In this document: positions 1-11,865 of the stretch, in pieces
Layout: each line of letters starts with the position of its first letter
Position numbering within the stretch: the first letter of the stretch is position 1
Origin: Dendrocalamus latiflorus
Lineage: Eukaryota > Streptophyta > Magnoliopsida > Poales > Poaceae
Reading direction: 5' to 3'
Assembly: GCA_017311315.1 (NCBI GenBank)
Contig: CM029654.1
Span: 28,190,778-28,254,777, forward strand
DNA length: 64,000 nt
Translations under genes and position numbers: made by a program
Notes under the pieces: model-generated
The model's database searches: none
Told to the model about the DNA's origin: nothing
Seen by the model: the letters and a program-made list of their open reading frames with translations, nothing else

Positions 1-2200
1 TCCTAGAACGTACAATCTTGTTAAAGAAATGATCATTTCACAGGAGCGCAGCTCGCAAAACACAGTAGAGAAATGCTGTACAATTAGAAATTCTGAGTGT
101 ATTGTTCTTCTCTTCCCAAACTGGGCACAAGGTTTGTATAGCAATGGAATCTGCAATGCGTCAATACACTGAGAATTTTTATGCAGCAAAAATTTCTAGC
201 TAGAAAGGCTGCTTAATTTTTAGAGGGACGATTGAATTATGCTGAGAGAGAAGGAAACACTACATATCTTTGATTTACAAGAGAGTAAGTGTTGGACCAG
301 TTGGCAATAGAGGGAGGTGAATGGTGTCAACTTGAATTTTCCCCCTAATATTTAAGATTCTATTCTTATACAACTGCAGAGTTACAGAAAATAGAATTTT
401 CATTCAAAAACTCAGGACAAATGACTCAAGAACGCAAAACCTTGAAGCTAATATTACTCGGCGGTCTAACTGGCCCAAAAATGGTGGTCTGACCACTCCT
501 TCAATGGTGGTCTGACCGCCTGCTACAATAAAATCATGGAATAAATAGTGTTTTTCACACGATTTCAAAAATCAAAATCGAAAGAACTTTTGATATGTAG
601 ATCCAATGACATGAAATCTTGCATGGATCTTCTCTAGATTATTGTGAATCTATTCCAATAAATGATCATGAAAATCGTGGCTATAGTTGAGACATTTTTC
701 AGTTTGTTGGAAGGTTGTACTAAAACCAAACCAAAACCCCAAACAGTTAATACAACTTGATCGTGGATTGATGATGACCAAGAAGGGTCTAGATATGTTC
801 CCCACGTCACAACAAATTAGATCATAGAAACAAAACCAAAAACCCTCGGATCAAGAGATAGATCAAAGATGCCAAAGTCAAACAAAATCGAGTTTGCTTG
901 TGAATCTTGCTATCAAAGTGGCTAGATGAGTGAAGTTGTATTCCCAAGGATTGTCCCCATCTCTTACATATCCTTGGCACAGCAAAATCACAAGAAGAGA
1001 AGATGACAGATCAAAACCAACCAAAATCACAAGCACATCAAATAAAACAAGAGAAACTCAAGCGTTGCACAACATTTGATGTATTGCTTATTTGAGAAGA
1101 TAGGTTTTATAGTCACTTCACTTTGGAGGATAAAGAGCACACAAGGTACTCACTTTCTAACCCTAACCCTAAACTTAGAGAAGAGAGCACACGAAATGGG
1201 TTAGATGGTTAATCACATGTCTCTATCTCAACCCCCTTTTATAGGTGGACAATCAACTACCTATTCACCTTAGTGGATCCTATCCACTGTTACAATAGGA
1301 GAACCCATTAACCACACATATGAGTTTTACTTACACAAGTTCACTTATGCACGTTTTTCAAAGCGCATAAGTGTGCATCCGCTAAATCCTTAGCCTTGAA
1401 CCAACCGACTCCACTTTGACTTAAACCGCTCTCCAACACATCACCCATGTACCGCAGTTTTGATCTAAGATGGTTTCTGGTATTTTGGTCAAACTACCAA
1501 AATACCTTTTCTTGACCCAGTTAGCACCAACCACTGCAAGCAATCGCTATGCCTGCCGCACGTTGTTGCACCACTAACTTGCCACACGTCGCCAAGCCTC
1601 CCTCGTCGTGGTTCTACCGAACCATGGCTTACTTGTACTGTGCAAGCCACGTGGTGTCATCCCGCTGCTCGAACTCCCCTTCAACTTTCCCCACCTTTCT
1701 TGTGCCATGCTTGAACTCACCATCTCACTTGGCATTTTCGATCGTTCTGGACCTTAGCTTCTCAATGATCCTAACCCCAATCCTCACCGTTGACTACAGT
1801 TGACTCCAAACAACCCTGCACATCGAAAGATAAATAAATCGTTTTCGTGTATAAGTTCTTCACAACTTACTCACGTTAGCTGTAACATAGCTCATACAAC
1901 ATAAATCACTAACCATACTCACCATAACCCATTCCTTGACTCAAAATCGACAAATATGAATTCTAGCCAAAATTCCCATCTGAACAATCCTCAGTGGTCA
2001 GACCGCCAACCCTCAGGCGGTTAGACCACTGCACTAACCGGTTAGACTGGTGGCAAACCGCCAATCTGGCCAACCTTCCTCTGATCGACCAGCAATATTG
2101 CCAATCAAATTTTCAAATCTCCCAAATTGCAATGGTTCATCATAAAATAAGACATTCTCACATGGTCCTTCACTAAGAGATTAAATCCATAATCTCAACC
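1..2200. repeat. Old repeat debris, possibly a minus-oriented LTR remnant
   Basis: I find no convincing coding sequence here; the ORFs are short and lack recognisable domains. The stretch near 296-335, read on the minus strand, resembles the 'CACC-CCTCTA' boundary that ends many SIRE-type copia LTRs in grasses. Short phrases on the theme of 'ggtctgaccgcc' recur near 470-530 and 1990-2060, which suggests a degenerate LTR rather than unique DNA. No terminal repeats or target-site duplication could be defined, so the assignment is an inference. Confidence 0.3.
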
Positions 2201-3829
2201 ACCATAACATTATACACTACCAATGAGCTACATGACTACCCCAAATTACGACGGGTATGATAGAATTCGTTATATTACCATTATACAGCACACCCGCATA
2301 CATGATACATGCCAATTCCCAATTGAAATGCGAAGATTCTCAGTTCTGAGTTCTCCATACCAAGTAAGCATCAAGCATGCAGAGCACGATGATTTGACCA
2401 AGTTGCAACCGATGACCAACTCTTTACGCATGTCGCCTCAAGCAAAGCGATAGATGTTACATTCCTTCCTAGCTAGTTCAAATCATAGTACTAGCGTGTA
2501 AGCAAAACGCCACCATCTTACATAGGTAGCCACCCACTTTGAACAACCAATTGATCTCTGGTTTGTGCCAATCAAGATCACAAGATGTGACATGTTCTTC
2601 TCCTGGCAGCTAGCAGGGAGACTATGTAAATTGCTGACTGGTGGTAGAATGATATTGCGCGAACTTATGTGCAGCCAACAATTAAGTGTGATTCTTACCG
2701 GTTAGAACATAGGATTTGTTCAAAAGTGTTATGACTTTTAGCTAAAGTAACACTATATCGGTTAGCTATTAATTTTTTAAAGATATTTAATTAAAAATAA
2801 AATAATAAAAGGCACCATTATACCTTCATAGGTAATAAAAAATAAAAAAGATAGAGGAAAAAGTTACATTAAAAATTTAACACGTTATAATCAACTTTTG
2901 GCTCCGGACGGGTCAACGAGGTAGAGTTCAGTCGGGTGGTCAGCGCTCACATCGGTGTGAAAGCTGCCAGCAGCCTCACCAAGAAAATAATGCACGCTAC
3001 TTTTGACCGGTATCTCCAACAGTACTCCCTTCTATTCTACTGAAAGAGGGCGATTGATTTGTCTTGGATATCGATGTTGTCACTCCGGTTTTATCTGAAG
3101 AAGACTGGAGTAGATACCTTTGTTGTTTTTTGTACTATTTTACTGGATGTCATATTTGTCTAATCCTCTCTGACAGTGATACTAAATTAACAATTGCAGA
3201 TAACTTATCAGTAAGTAAAAAACTGTTACAAAAATGCACTAAATTCTAAGTCTGCGGGTACGGACGAAGTATTCGAGGTAAGCGTTGATATTGACATCCG
3301 TTGGAAAATTGTTATATAAAGGAAAAACGATGTCAACAGTAGTAGTGCAAGTGGGTTGGATAATTTTCAACCGATTCGGTACTAAATTCAGGAAGAGAAT
3401 TCGATATCCGATCAGATTTGGTGTTGATACCAGATAGCTAGATTTGAATTTGGTAGCGAAATTGAGAGGACCTTTATCCGACCGAATAGCAATAATAAAT
3501 AGTTATTCGGATAATATCTAACCGGATATCTAGAAATTCCCAACAGCTGGCCCAGGCGCCCCACGCCCAGCCCATTGAGTCATGGACTCCCATCCTCTCC
3601 CGACCAGCCAAGTCACCGGCACCCAAACATAGCGATGCAGCTGCCCTGTAGACACGACGATGAAAACAAGGAAGAGTACTCTCCCCCACCGCCGTGCTCA
3701 GACTCCGCGACGGCGGAGGCAACGTTGGAGCAGCGGTCCCCATCGGCCCCCGTGCGCCCCTCAATAGCCTCGTGGCCAAGTCACGGTCGCCGAAAAACGA
3801 CGCCACGAAGCGCCAGCGCAAGTCCCCAA
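2201..3829. other. Gene-free interspersed region
   Basis: AT-rich sequence without a recognisable gene. It includes a repeat near 3278-3337 that recurs at 21755. A GC-richer stretch at about 3560-3829 has overlapping short ORFs on both strands. None has a domain I recognise, and the segment is cut by the copia insertion at 3830. It may be the remnant of a gene's 5' end, but nothing supports a product. Confidence 0.4.
3278..3337. repeat. Dispersed repeat, copy 1
   Basis: The segment from GTAAG through a 'TATTGACATC' block to 'AAAACGATGTCAAC' is closely matched at 21755-21835, where it lies directly after the end of a long LTR. Nearby 'tatccgatc'-like strings (3400-3530) are typical of Ac-like hAT elements in grasses, so both copies may be hAT remnants. 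The similarity is seen directly; the superfamily is an inference. Confidence 0.5.
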
Positions 3830-4450
3830 TGTTAGGATTTTTATGTGGCTCTCAATATTTATTGTGGTTATTATTTATTTTACTCAATGTGGAATTATTC
3901 ATATTATTGATGCAGTGCAAGTGATTGGGATTATTTTGATGCGGAATTTAACTCGAGAAATTAATACTCAAGGTGCCAAAGACGGCTGTGCTGGAATATG
4001 ATAGACATATTTATTGAGATCAAGTACACTGTAATTTAATATGCATGCAATTGTTAACTCGTGTACAACACAGGGCAAAATAGCTGGGTTTGTTTTGAAG
4101 GATTGGCACTACAGGCTGTTGACCCACATGATCAAATTAGAATTGATCTCATAAACAATCTGATCATGACGCATGACTCACATATGTGTGATTGGGACTA
4201 ATATATTTTTAGACTCATAAAACTGGCATGTCTGATCGTGGTTGGTGACATAATTCAGGAGTCTCATGGGATACCAGAAACAGATGAGTTACTTTATAAC
4301 ACCTGGAACTGGAGTCTGTAAATAGGTCCATACCCTCTATCCTTATTAATGCATTGTGAGCAATACCATAAATAAGATAGAGAAATAAAGAGTAGACAAA
4401 AAATCTTTAGAAAATTAATCTAGAGTTTAGAAAACTAACGATATTAGTGC
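3830..4450 (+). repeat. 5' LTR of the left copia element
   Basis: Starts TGTTAGG and aligns over its length with 8369 to about 8990, with many substitutions and small indels. The end is placed where the two copies stop matching, near the shared 'ATTAATCTAG' block, and is good to about 10 bases. Confidence 0.75.
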
Positions 4451-4855
4451 AAGTTTTTTTTCACGTGCGCCGCGCGGAGTTCTTCCTACTACGGTTTCCT
4501 CGCCTCGGTCCTCGCGCAAGACGTCCTCAACGCATCGCGCCGTCCTCGTTCGGTGTGAGCGCAGTCTCGCGGGGAGACGCTCGCACGGATCCGTGGGAGT
4601 CTCGCACGGGCGAGTCGTGATCTTGCACCAGCCGTCATCAAAATCCCCGGACGTGAAGCTTGTAGATCAATGCGTGCGTCTCCCGAGGAACTGAACACAA
4701 CAACGCCGTCCAAAGCAGCCTGCAGAGCCTACCCTATGGAGGAATCAAAGCACTTATCTTATGTGATACAATCACGTCAGAATTGATAATTGGTTCAAGC
4801 AACGTGAAGCAAAGTCAGAACAGCCACATCCACCTATGGATATTCAAGGCTGTCC

Positions 4856-5089
4856 AGAGCAAGTATAATAAGAGGTTGTTAGTAGGCTGTATGTTGAGGT
4901 GGAGGAGAGAGAAGAGAGGTGGACTGTAAGTTTACAGTCAGCTGAAGCACAAGAACCAAGAAACTTTGTGAGAGAAAGGGGTGGGTCATACAGCCTTCAG
5001 CTGGTTGTAAACTATTATATGAATGGGCTGATAAGTGGGTTGTAAGTGTCCATACAGCCAGCTGAAGGCTGTATTATTAGCCTTGCTCT
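4856..5089. mobile_element. MITE-like inverted-repeat element in the copia leader
   Basis: A 234-bp segment bounded by perfect 8-bp inverted ends AGAGCAAG and CTTGCTCT. The complementarity continues imperfectly inward (ATAATA against TATTAT). The inner sequence carries repeated 'acagtcagctga' and 'acagccagctga' strings in both orientations. It lies between the 5' LTR and the protease region of the host copia element. No clear target duplication is visible, so the superfamily is undetermined. Confidence 0.5.
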
Positions 5090-5299
5090 CATGCGGCTGC
5101 GTCTGCACACACGGTGCGAGGTGCGAGTTCTAACTCACGTTAGAATTGTTTTTTATTCATCTGGAAACACGTTGCGCGGTGATTTCTTTCTTGATCGGCG
5201 TGCATTGGTCAGATGCAGCCCGTTGGATTTCACGATGAGGTCACAACTGTGATCAGTATAGGCTTTTCAGAGCAGACTACAGAATAAAGAAGATACAGA

Positions 5300-8200
5300 T
5301 TGAGCAAAGGAATCAAAATAATCAACCAATTAAGTAAAGACAATTATTTGCCTGACGGTATGTTTATTATTTTTGTATGCACTGAATCTTTATTTACTAC
5401 TATTTTTCCAAATAGTTGGGTTATCGATTCTGGTGCTACATCTCATATTACTACAGATCATAGAGCTTTTACTTCTATGCAAACAATTCCAAGGAAAAAT
5501 AAATATGTTTTTTGGCTAATGCTGAGGTACTTGGAACTAGAAATTATGTCCTAAAACTCTCCAATGGAAGAAAATTATTATTAAAGAACACTTTATATTC
5601 ACCTAGCATGTGAAGAAATTTAATTTCTGTTGCTCAGTCAGAATCTATTAGTTATGACATACTATTAGGAAAAAGAAGAGTTAAAATATTGCTCAATGAA
5701 AAATCAGTGCATACCAGAATTCATCATGATGGTCTTTATTTTCTTGATGAACTATCAATTGATGATAATATTGATTGCTTAGTTGGTGAAAATAACTCCA
5801 TAGTGAGGAATATTAATGATAGTAACACATGCTCAGAGTCATATTTATGGCATTTATGATTTGGTCATATATCTAAAAATAGAATTCAGAGGCTTATTAA
5901 TTCTAAAATTCTGCACTTTAAGTGGGAGGATTTTGGTATTTATGAGGCATGTATAATGGGTAAGATGACCCGTGCACTTTTTCCAAAGGCGGAAAGATCT
6001 ATTGAGCCTCTTGTCATTATTCATTCTGATATTTGTGGTGAAATATCTATTCCTACTAGAGATCAAAAGATTTATTTTATCATGTTCATTGACGATTATT
6101 CTAGATTTGGATATGTGTATCTTCTTAAACAAAAGTTGGAAAGTTTTGATATGTTGAAGACATTTAAAACTGAAGTGGAAAATCAATTAAATAGAAAGAT
6201 CAAAGTTTTAAGAACTGATCATAGAGGAGAATACACTTCAGGAATATTAAATTATTTCTATAAATATCATGAAATTATTCATCATTATACCATACCTTAC
6301 ACTCCGCAACAAAATATTGTTGTTGAACGGAGGAATAGAACATTTATGGATACAGTTAGATCAATGATGGCTTATTCAAATCTTTCTTTATCTTTTTAGG
6401 GTGAAGCTTTACATACTGCTATTTATTTATTAAATCATTTACATCTAAGATTGTAATAGTCACTCTTTATGAGTTGTGGACTGGAAGGAAGCCATCACTT
6501 TGTCACTTAGCAGTTTGGGGGGTGTAATGCACAAATTAAAGTGCCAAATCAAATCCGTACAAAATTGCAGCCTAAAAGCATGCCAGGAATTTTTATTGGT
6601 TATTCTTTAGAATAAAAAGGGTATAGGTTTTATGATACAAAAAAGGATAAACTGGTGAAAAGCAAGAATGTAATACTTTTATATCTAAACACACCTCACC
6701 GTGCTAAGTGAGCAATGGTGAAATTATTGGTAACTCCACAAAAACACAGATAGATACATCTGGTATTAATTCTCACGCTAAAAGAGATTGTGCTCATGAA
6801 GGAAATACAAATCAAATTTCCAACACTAACATGCTTAGGAAAGTAGGAGGAATTTAGGTACACCCCAATATCTAGATAATTATTATTTGTATTTGGGGAA
6901 GTTCACTCTAAAATTTTAGATTTAGAGGAAGAACCAAAACTGTGGATGGAAGCAATGCGGGAATAATTAAACTCGATGAAGAGGAATAAACTTTGGGAAC
7001 TTGTCGATCTACCAACAACCACAAGCCCATAGGTTGTAAATATGTTTTTAAGAAAATTGAATGTAGCAGGTTTAATGGAAAATTATAAGACTAGACTTGT
7101 TGAAAGTTTTACACAAAGAAAATGTATTGGCTTTGTGGAAACTTTACATAAAGGGAATATATTGACTTTGTGAAAACTTTTTTCTCCTGTTGCTAAATTT
7201 ACTGTAATTTGTATTATTAGTGTTTTGACGGCTGATTGTGATCTTGAATTATACCAAATGGATGTTGAAATTGCCTTTCTTAATGATCCTGTAGAGGAGG
7301 AAATTTATATAAAACAGTCAGAAGATTTTAGAGAAAAAGGAAATAAAAATAAGGTTTGCAAACTGAATAGATCAATTTATGGTCTTAAACAAGTTTCACA
7401 TCAATGGTATATTCTATTTAATAATTCTATCACATCATATGGTTTTCAATGACGGAATGTGATCATTGCATATATACAAAAGTTATGAGTAGGTGTTTTG
7501 TCTTATTGCCTTTATGTGTTGATATTCTCATTGCTTCTAATGACAAAAAATACATTGATGAAAGTGAAAACTTGGTTAACTTCTAAATTTGATATGAAAG
7601 ATATGCGAAAAGCTTCCTACGTTTTAGGAGTAGAAATACATAGAGATCATGATAAAAGGTTTTTTGGGTTGTCCCAGAAGGTATACCTTGGAAGTGTTTT
7701 AAACGATTTTCTACGGAATACAGTAAACCTGTTAATGCACCTATTATGAAGGGAACTATACTCAGTGAGGAATTATGTCCAAATAATCCCAAGGAAAAAG
7801 CTAGAATGAATGGAATTTCTTATTCTTCAACTTTGGAATGTCTTATGTATGCTATATTATTCATATGATCTGATCTTAGCCATGCCGTTGGAATTCTTAG
7901 TGGATATCAAAAGAAACCTGGGGAAGAGCACTGGAAACAAATCAAATATGTACTGTGTTATATCAAAAGAATATATGCATTATTTATTATGTTTTGATGG
8001 CCATAATCTTCAACTGCAAGGTTATTCTGATGCTGATTAGCAAATTGCTTCTGGTTATCTATTTACTTTGGCAGGAGATGTTATTTCGTAGTGTAGCAGG
8101 AAACATGATACAATTGCTCATTTTACTATGGAAGTTAAATACATTGCTGCATCTAAAATAACAAAGAAAATTTTATGACTAAGGGAATATTTTGCATCAT

Positions 8201-8300
8201 TTAAGGTCATGGAAAGTGCATCACAACCTATCACTTATTTCAAAGTAAAAGTAAACACATTGAATGAAGATCTACTGACTAAGCCAGTTAGTCAAGAATT
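5300..8300 (+). pseudogene. Decayed copia gag-pol polyprotein
   Basis: Protease: WVIDSGATSH at about 5417-5452. Integrase core: about 5956-6399, with 'HSDICGE', 'FIDDYSRFGYVY', 'RTDHRGEY' and 'YTPQQNIVVERRNRT', which preserve the D, D and E regions. Reverse transcriptase pieces: 7225-7452 ('IYGLKQ') and 7498-7749 ('DMKDMRKASYVLGVEI'). RNase H traces reach about 8160. Reading needs changes between frames and passes many stops, including one near 5858 just before the integrase zinc region. No intact protein can be made. A gag region is not recognisable. Confidence 0.85.
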
Positions 8301-8368
8301 ATTTCTTAGCATGTTAAAAACATGGAGCTTCATTTTATTGATTGAAATATTTTCAGCCAAGTGGGAGA

Positions 8369-8990
8369 TGTTGGGATTTTTATATGGCTTTCAATATTTA
8401 TTGTGGTTATTATTTATTTTACTCAATATGGAATTATTCATATTATTGATGTAAGTGATAGGGAATATTTTGATACGGAATTTAACTCAAGGAATTAATA
8501 CTGAAGATACCGAGGACGGCTGTGTTGGAATATGGTAGACATTTATTGAGATCAAGTCTACTGGAATTTAATATGCATGCAATTGTTAACCTGGGTACAA
8601 CACAGGGTGGAATAGCTGGGTTTGTTTTGTAGGATCGGCTCTGTAGACTGTTGATCCACATGATCAGATTGGAATTGATCTCATAAACAATCTGATCATG
8701 GCGCATGATTCACACATGTGTGCTTGGGACTAATATATTTTTAGACTGATAAAACTGGCCTGTCTAATCGTGATTGGTGACATGGTTCAGAAGTCTCACG
8801 AGATACTGGAAACAAGTGTATCACTTTATAACACCTAGAAGTGAAGTCTATAAATAGGTCATTACCCTCTAGTCTTATTATGCATTATAAACAACACCAC
8901 AGATAAGACAGAAAAATAAAAAATAGATTAAAAAAATATCTATAAAATTAATCTAGTGTTTAAAAAAACCCACCTAATATTGCGCTGCCA
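8369..8990 (+). repeat. 3' LTR of the left copia element
   Basis: Begins TGTTGGG immediately after the polypurine tract and matches the 5' LTR. The right end near 8990 is uncertain: alignment with the 5' LTR fades in 'CCTAATATTGCG'. Confidence 0.75.
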
Positions 8991-9016
8991 GCGTGACCGT
9001 GACCCCTTGCCGCGAA

Positions 9017-9036
9017 CCCCCCCCCCCCCCCCCCCC
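9017..9036. repeat. Homopolymer of 20 C
   Basis: An uninterrupted run of C just outside the copia 3' LTR. It may mark an insertion scar or an assembly or sequencing artefact. Confidence 0.9.
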
Positions 9037-9943
9037 GGGCCTTATTGCTAAAGTTCACTGCTTGACAATTTGATCACCTTCAACAGAAATTCTTACCCTA
9101 CTGTATGTCCATATGTTCTTTAAGTGGCCTTACTGAAAATTATTTTTCAATCGCAGGAGGCTGTTCAGCTGTAAAGGCAATTACTCCACAAGTACTGCTT
9201 ATAAATCAGGGAGAGGTATGCAGTCCATCTCAAGTTGCAAAATTTTTCCTAAAAAGATTTTAAGTTGAACCCAACCATTTGATCATTTATGTCTTTATCT
9301 GCACCATTTAAAAAAACAGTTGTTATGCTCAACATGAGTTAGAGCGAGATCAAATCTCAAAAATAGATGCAGATTGTTGGAGACCATAATCATGGAGGTT
9401 TTTGCGAAGTTCGGTTGGAAATTTAGGAATAGAATTGAAGCGTAGCTTCTTTCCTCTCCTTTCTTTATTTGTAGTTTGATTTCTTGTGGAGTTGGAGCCT
9501 ATGTGCTCGGTTTTGTATTGAACAGCTGTGTACTTTCTCCCTAGAAAGTAGAAGCTGGAACTTTGTTCCATTATCTAAAAAAGCATTTGAACTGCAGATC
9601 ACACTGTACTTGCCATGAAATTGATTGCTAAAGCTCAGCAAGACAACAACAGAGTTGATATGTAGTTTTTTTTTTAAGACTGACCACTAGTGTAGTTCAA
9701 TTTGCTACTTAGTTGCTATGGTTATGCACTGACCATTTAACAGAATTATTGACTATTGTAATTGCCATCTATTTGGATTTTGGAATTCATGCCTATTGAG
9801 CGGTGTTGCTCCAGTAGCTACTTCAGCTAAGAAAGCTCATCACTAAATTATGGAATAACTAACAAGTTACTTATAGCAGAAGGATGTCTGACAAACCGCT
9901 TAAGTTGAAACCCCTATTTTTGGTTTGTTGGATTATATTGCAG
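9037..9943. other. Non-coding sequence before the SR-factor fragment
   Basis: AT-rich, with no ORF I recognise. T-rich tracts followed by 'gcag' (near 9155 and 9940) look intron-like. The stretch may therefore be the captured upstream intron of the splicing-factor fragment that starts at 9944, but no upstream exon is identifiable. Confidence 0.35.
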
Positions 9944-10623
9944 GAGTTTAGTCATCCCCGGGATGCAGATGATGCAAGGTATGAACTTGATGGCCGAGAG
10001 TTTGACAGGAGCCGCCTCATTGTTGAGTTTGCAAAAGGGGTAAGCCATTGTTGTTTATCAATGTTCTTTATTACTGTAATATTTGCCCAAATTCTATGTA
10101 CCTTTTTATGTGTATTTTGTGGCTACACCGGAGATGTCCTGAGGTAAAGCCAGGGATGATAATGTTGTTTGCTTACTTGTTGCTTGCCCCTTTGCTGTTT
10201 ACTTTGCTTTCCTGTTGCTGTCTTCTCTACTTCGTATGACATGTTTGTGTTGCTTTTCTAGACCCCGCGTGGTCCAGGAGATTCCCGTGATTATATGGGC
10301 GCAGAGGACCCTCCTGGTTCTGGCCGCTGCTTCAACTGTGGGATAGATGATCACTGGGCTCGTGACGGCAATGCTGGTGACTAGAAAAAGAAGTGCTATC
10401 GCTGTGGAGAAATGGGCCATGTAGAAAGAAACTGCCAGAACACCCGTAAGAATCTCAAGTATTTTCTTGAATTCTCTAGTGAGATTGCTTGTGCCCTTTT
10501 CAGTGCACATTTGATTTGTAAGTTTCGCAAATACAGGCAAGGGAGAAGCTACTCAAGGTCCCCACCACCTCGTCGTGGACGGAGCCGAAGGAGTTACAGC
10601 AGGAGCCACTGTAGAAGTCACAG
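9944..10623 (+). pseudogene. Fragment of an RS2Z-type SR splicing factor gene
   Basis: Three exon-like blocks with proper splice borders match the plant RS2Z family (one RRM, two zinc knuckles, RS tail). The first, 9944-10039, gives the end of the RRM ('DADDARYELDGREFD', 'LIVEFAKG'). The second, 10262-10458, gives both knuckles. The third, 10537-10623, starts the Arg/Ser-rich tail ('GRSYSRSPPPRRGRSR'). Introns are retained, so this is a DNA-level copy, not a retrocopy. The first RRM exon and most of the RS domain are missing. The first knuckle has lost its last Cys ('HWARDG'), and an in-frame TAG lies at 10382-10384. It cannot make the normal splicing regulator. Confidence 0.85.
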
Positions 10624-10839
10624 GTATGAACAGTGTTTCCTCAAATTCGCCTTCTTTCTCAGTTATTATGGGCGCTCATCTTCGATTGACGTAAGTATCT
10701 TTCTGTTATTATCATGTATGTTTGTTGCAACTATGGTTGAATGTATGTTTCTTTTTATATGTACATGCTATCTATCTATATTATCTGTTTTCGATCTGAA
10801 ATTGTTATATATCCGTTCTGACGGTACCATATAAAAAAA

Positions 10840-10954
10840 CTCTGAATTTGTATTCGTATCCAGTCATACCGTATCCGTCTCCGAATCTGAGAAAAAAGGG
10901 ATTAAAATACGGTACAATTAATATCCGTTAGAATCTGATCTAATTGCACCCCTA
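10840..10954. mobile_element. Possible hAT (Ac-like) terminal fragment
   Basis: The segment is rich in 'gtatccg' and 'atatccgtta' strings and ends '...GCACCCCTA'. Its reverse complement begins TAGGGGTGCAAT, like Ac-family hAT termini. The receptor-kinase-derived segment begins directly after it with CATGTACC. No matching left end was found. Confidence 0.4.
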
Positions 10955-11660
10955 CATGTACCCATGATTTCAGCATGCAACAAGTACATTATATTTAGTA
11001 GATTGTGAATCTTTATTAACTACTTGAATCTGCAATGAAGTGTAGAGCTACTAAGAGCATGTACAATGTAAGATGCTTATATATGAATGCTTAAAGAGAT
11101 AGAATATAGCCACATCATCAAGCACCCATGCGAAAGTTATTTCCTCCGATGCAAGCATCTCTTCCATGGGTGCTTAGATGCTATATTGTCTATTAATAGA
11201 TATAGTTATACACATAAGCACCTACTAAGCACTGATGCTTATTTAAGCATCAATGCTTCAAAATAAGCACCTTATCTATCCTATGTGGCAAGAAAAATCA
11301 GTTTTTCATTGCTAAGCATCTCTCTAAGCGTCTGCATTGTACATGCTCTAAGTCTGCACTGGAGTATAGAGAATGCTAGATAGTAGAACGAAATGAGCGC
11401 AAATCACATAAGATGCATTTTCTGCTTCCTTAAAAAGTTGACTTTTTTTGGAGGAAATTTAACTGACCTTGTAAACAAGTCCATACCCCCTTTTCATAGA
11501 ATGTTACTTGGACTAAAATTTTCGGTAGCTGATTTTACTTCACCATAACTAAAAACATTAGGCCTTCCCACCGCACTGAACAGCTCTGCAGAACATCACA
11601 TCAGGCAAAAAAGGAAGCGTGTGTGGTTTCTTCCCATAGTTACTATAATAATTTCAGGTT
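10955..11660 (-). pseudogene. Copy of receptor-kinase exon 20 and flanking introns
   Basis: After removal of the MITE at 11055-11348, this stretch matches about 24518-24916 of the neighbouring kinase gene almost base for base, including intron sequence on both sides of exon 20. The exon copy is at 11468-11585 on the minus strand. It encodes the juxtamembrane segment and glycine-rich loop of the kinase. The glycine codon before the loop has become TGA, and one G has been lost from the following G run, so the frame is broken. The copy sits beside an unrelated gene fragment, which suggests transposon-mediated duplication. Confidence 0.85.
11055..11348. mobile_element. PIF/Harbinger-like (Tourist-type) MITE
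   Basis: A 294-bp element with perfect 14-bp inverted ends GAGCATGTACAATG and CATTGTACATGCTC. It is flanked by the 3-bp duplication TAA (11052-11054 and 11349-11351), the expected PIF/Harbinger footprint. The homologous kinase intron at about 24607-24620 lacks the insert, giving an empty-site comparison inside this window. It has no coding capacity. Confidence 0.85.
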
Positions 11661-11666
11661 TGATTT

Positions 11667-11865
11667 CGCTACTATAGAAAAAATTATCATAGACAATTAA
11701 AAAATACCATCATAGATGGTTTTATGAGCTATCTGAGATTATGAGTTAGTAATGACATGAAATCATCACCGTTGGTTTTTGAATTGACTATGATACAGAT
11801 TATCACAAACAGTTATTAATATATAATCTTTTATGATTGACTATCACAAATGGTTTGTAGCAGTG
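11667..11865. mobile_element. Possible short CACTA-like non-autonomous element
   Basis: The right end reads '...GGTTTGTAGCAGTG'; its reverse complement begins CACTGCTACAAACC. The left end, CGCTACTATAGAAAA, could be a mutated CACTA start. Repeated subterminal motifs such as 'tatcatagac', 'gactatgata' and 'gactatcaca' fit this superfamily. No target duplication was confirmed. Confidence 0.35.

Larger units (their letters stand above)
3830..8990 (+). mobile_element. Degenerate Ty1/copia LTR retrotransposon
   Basis: Two similar terminal blocks of about 620 bp flank a decayed polyprotein. The left block begins TGTTAGGATTTTTATGTGGC at 3830. The right begins TGTTGGGATTTTTATATGGC at 8369 and follows a polypurine tract (AAGTGGGAGA, 8359-8368). 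Internal domains run protease, integrase, reverse transcriptase, RNase H on the plus strand, which is the copia order. The outer ends near 4450 and 8990 are approximate because the LTRs have diverged. No clean target-site duplication was seen. Frequent frameshifts and stops show the copy is old. Confidence 0.85.

Noticed and set aside
3575..3924. Possible host gene first exon cut by the copia insertion
   Set aside because: Overlapping frames on both strands and no recognisable domain; the sequence right of the copia element does not clearly continue it.
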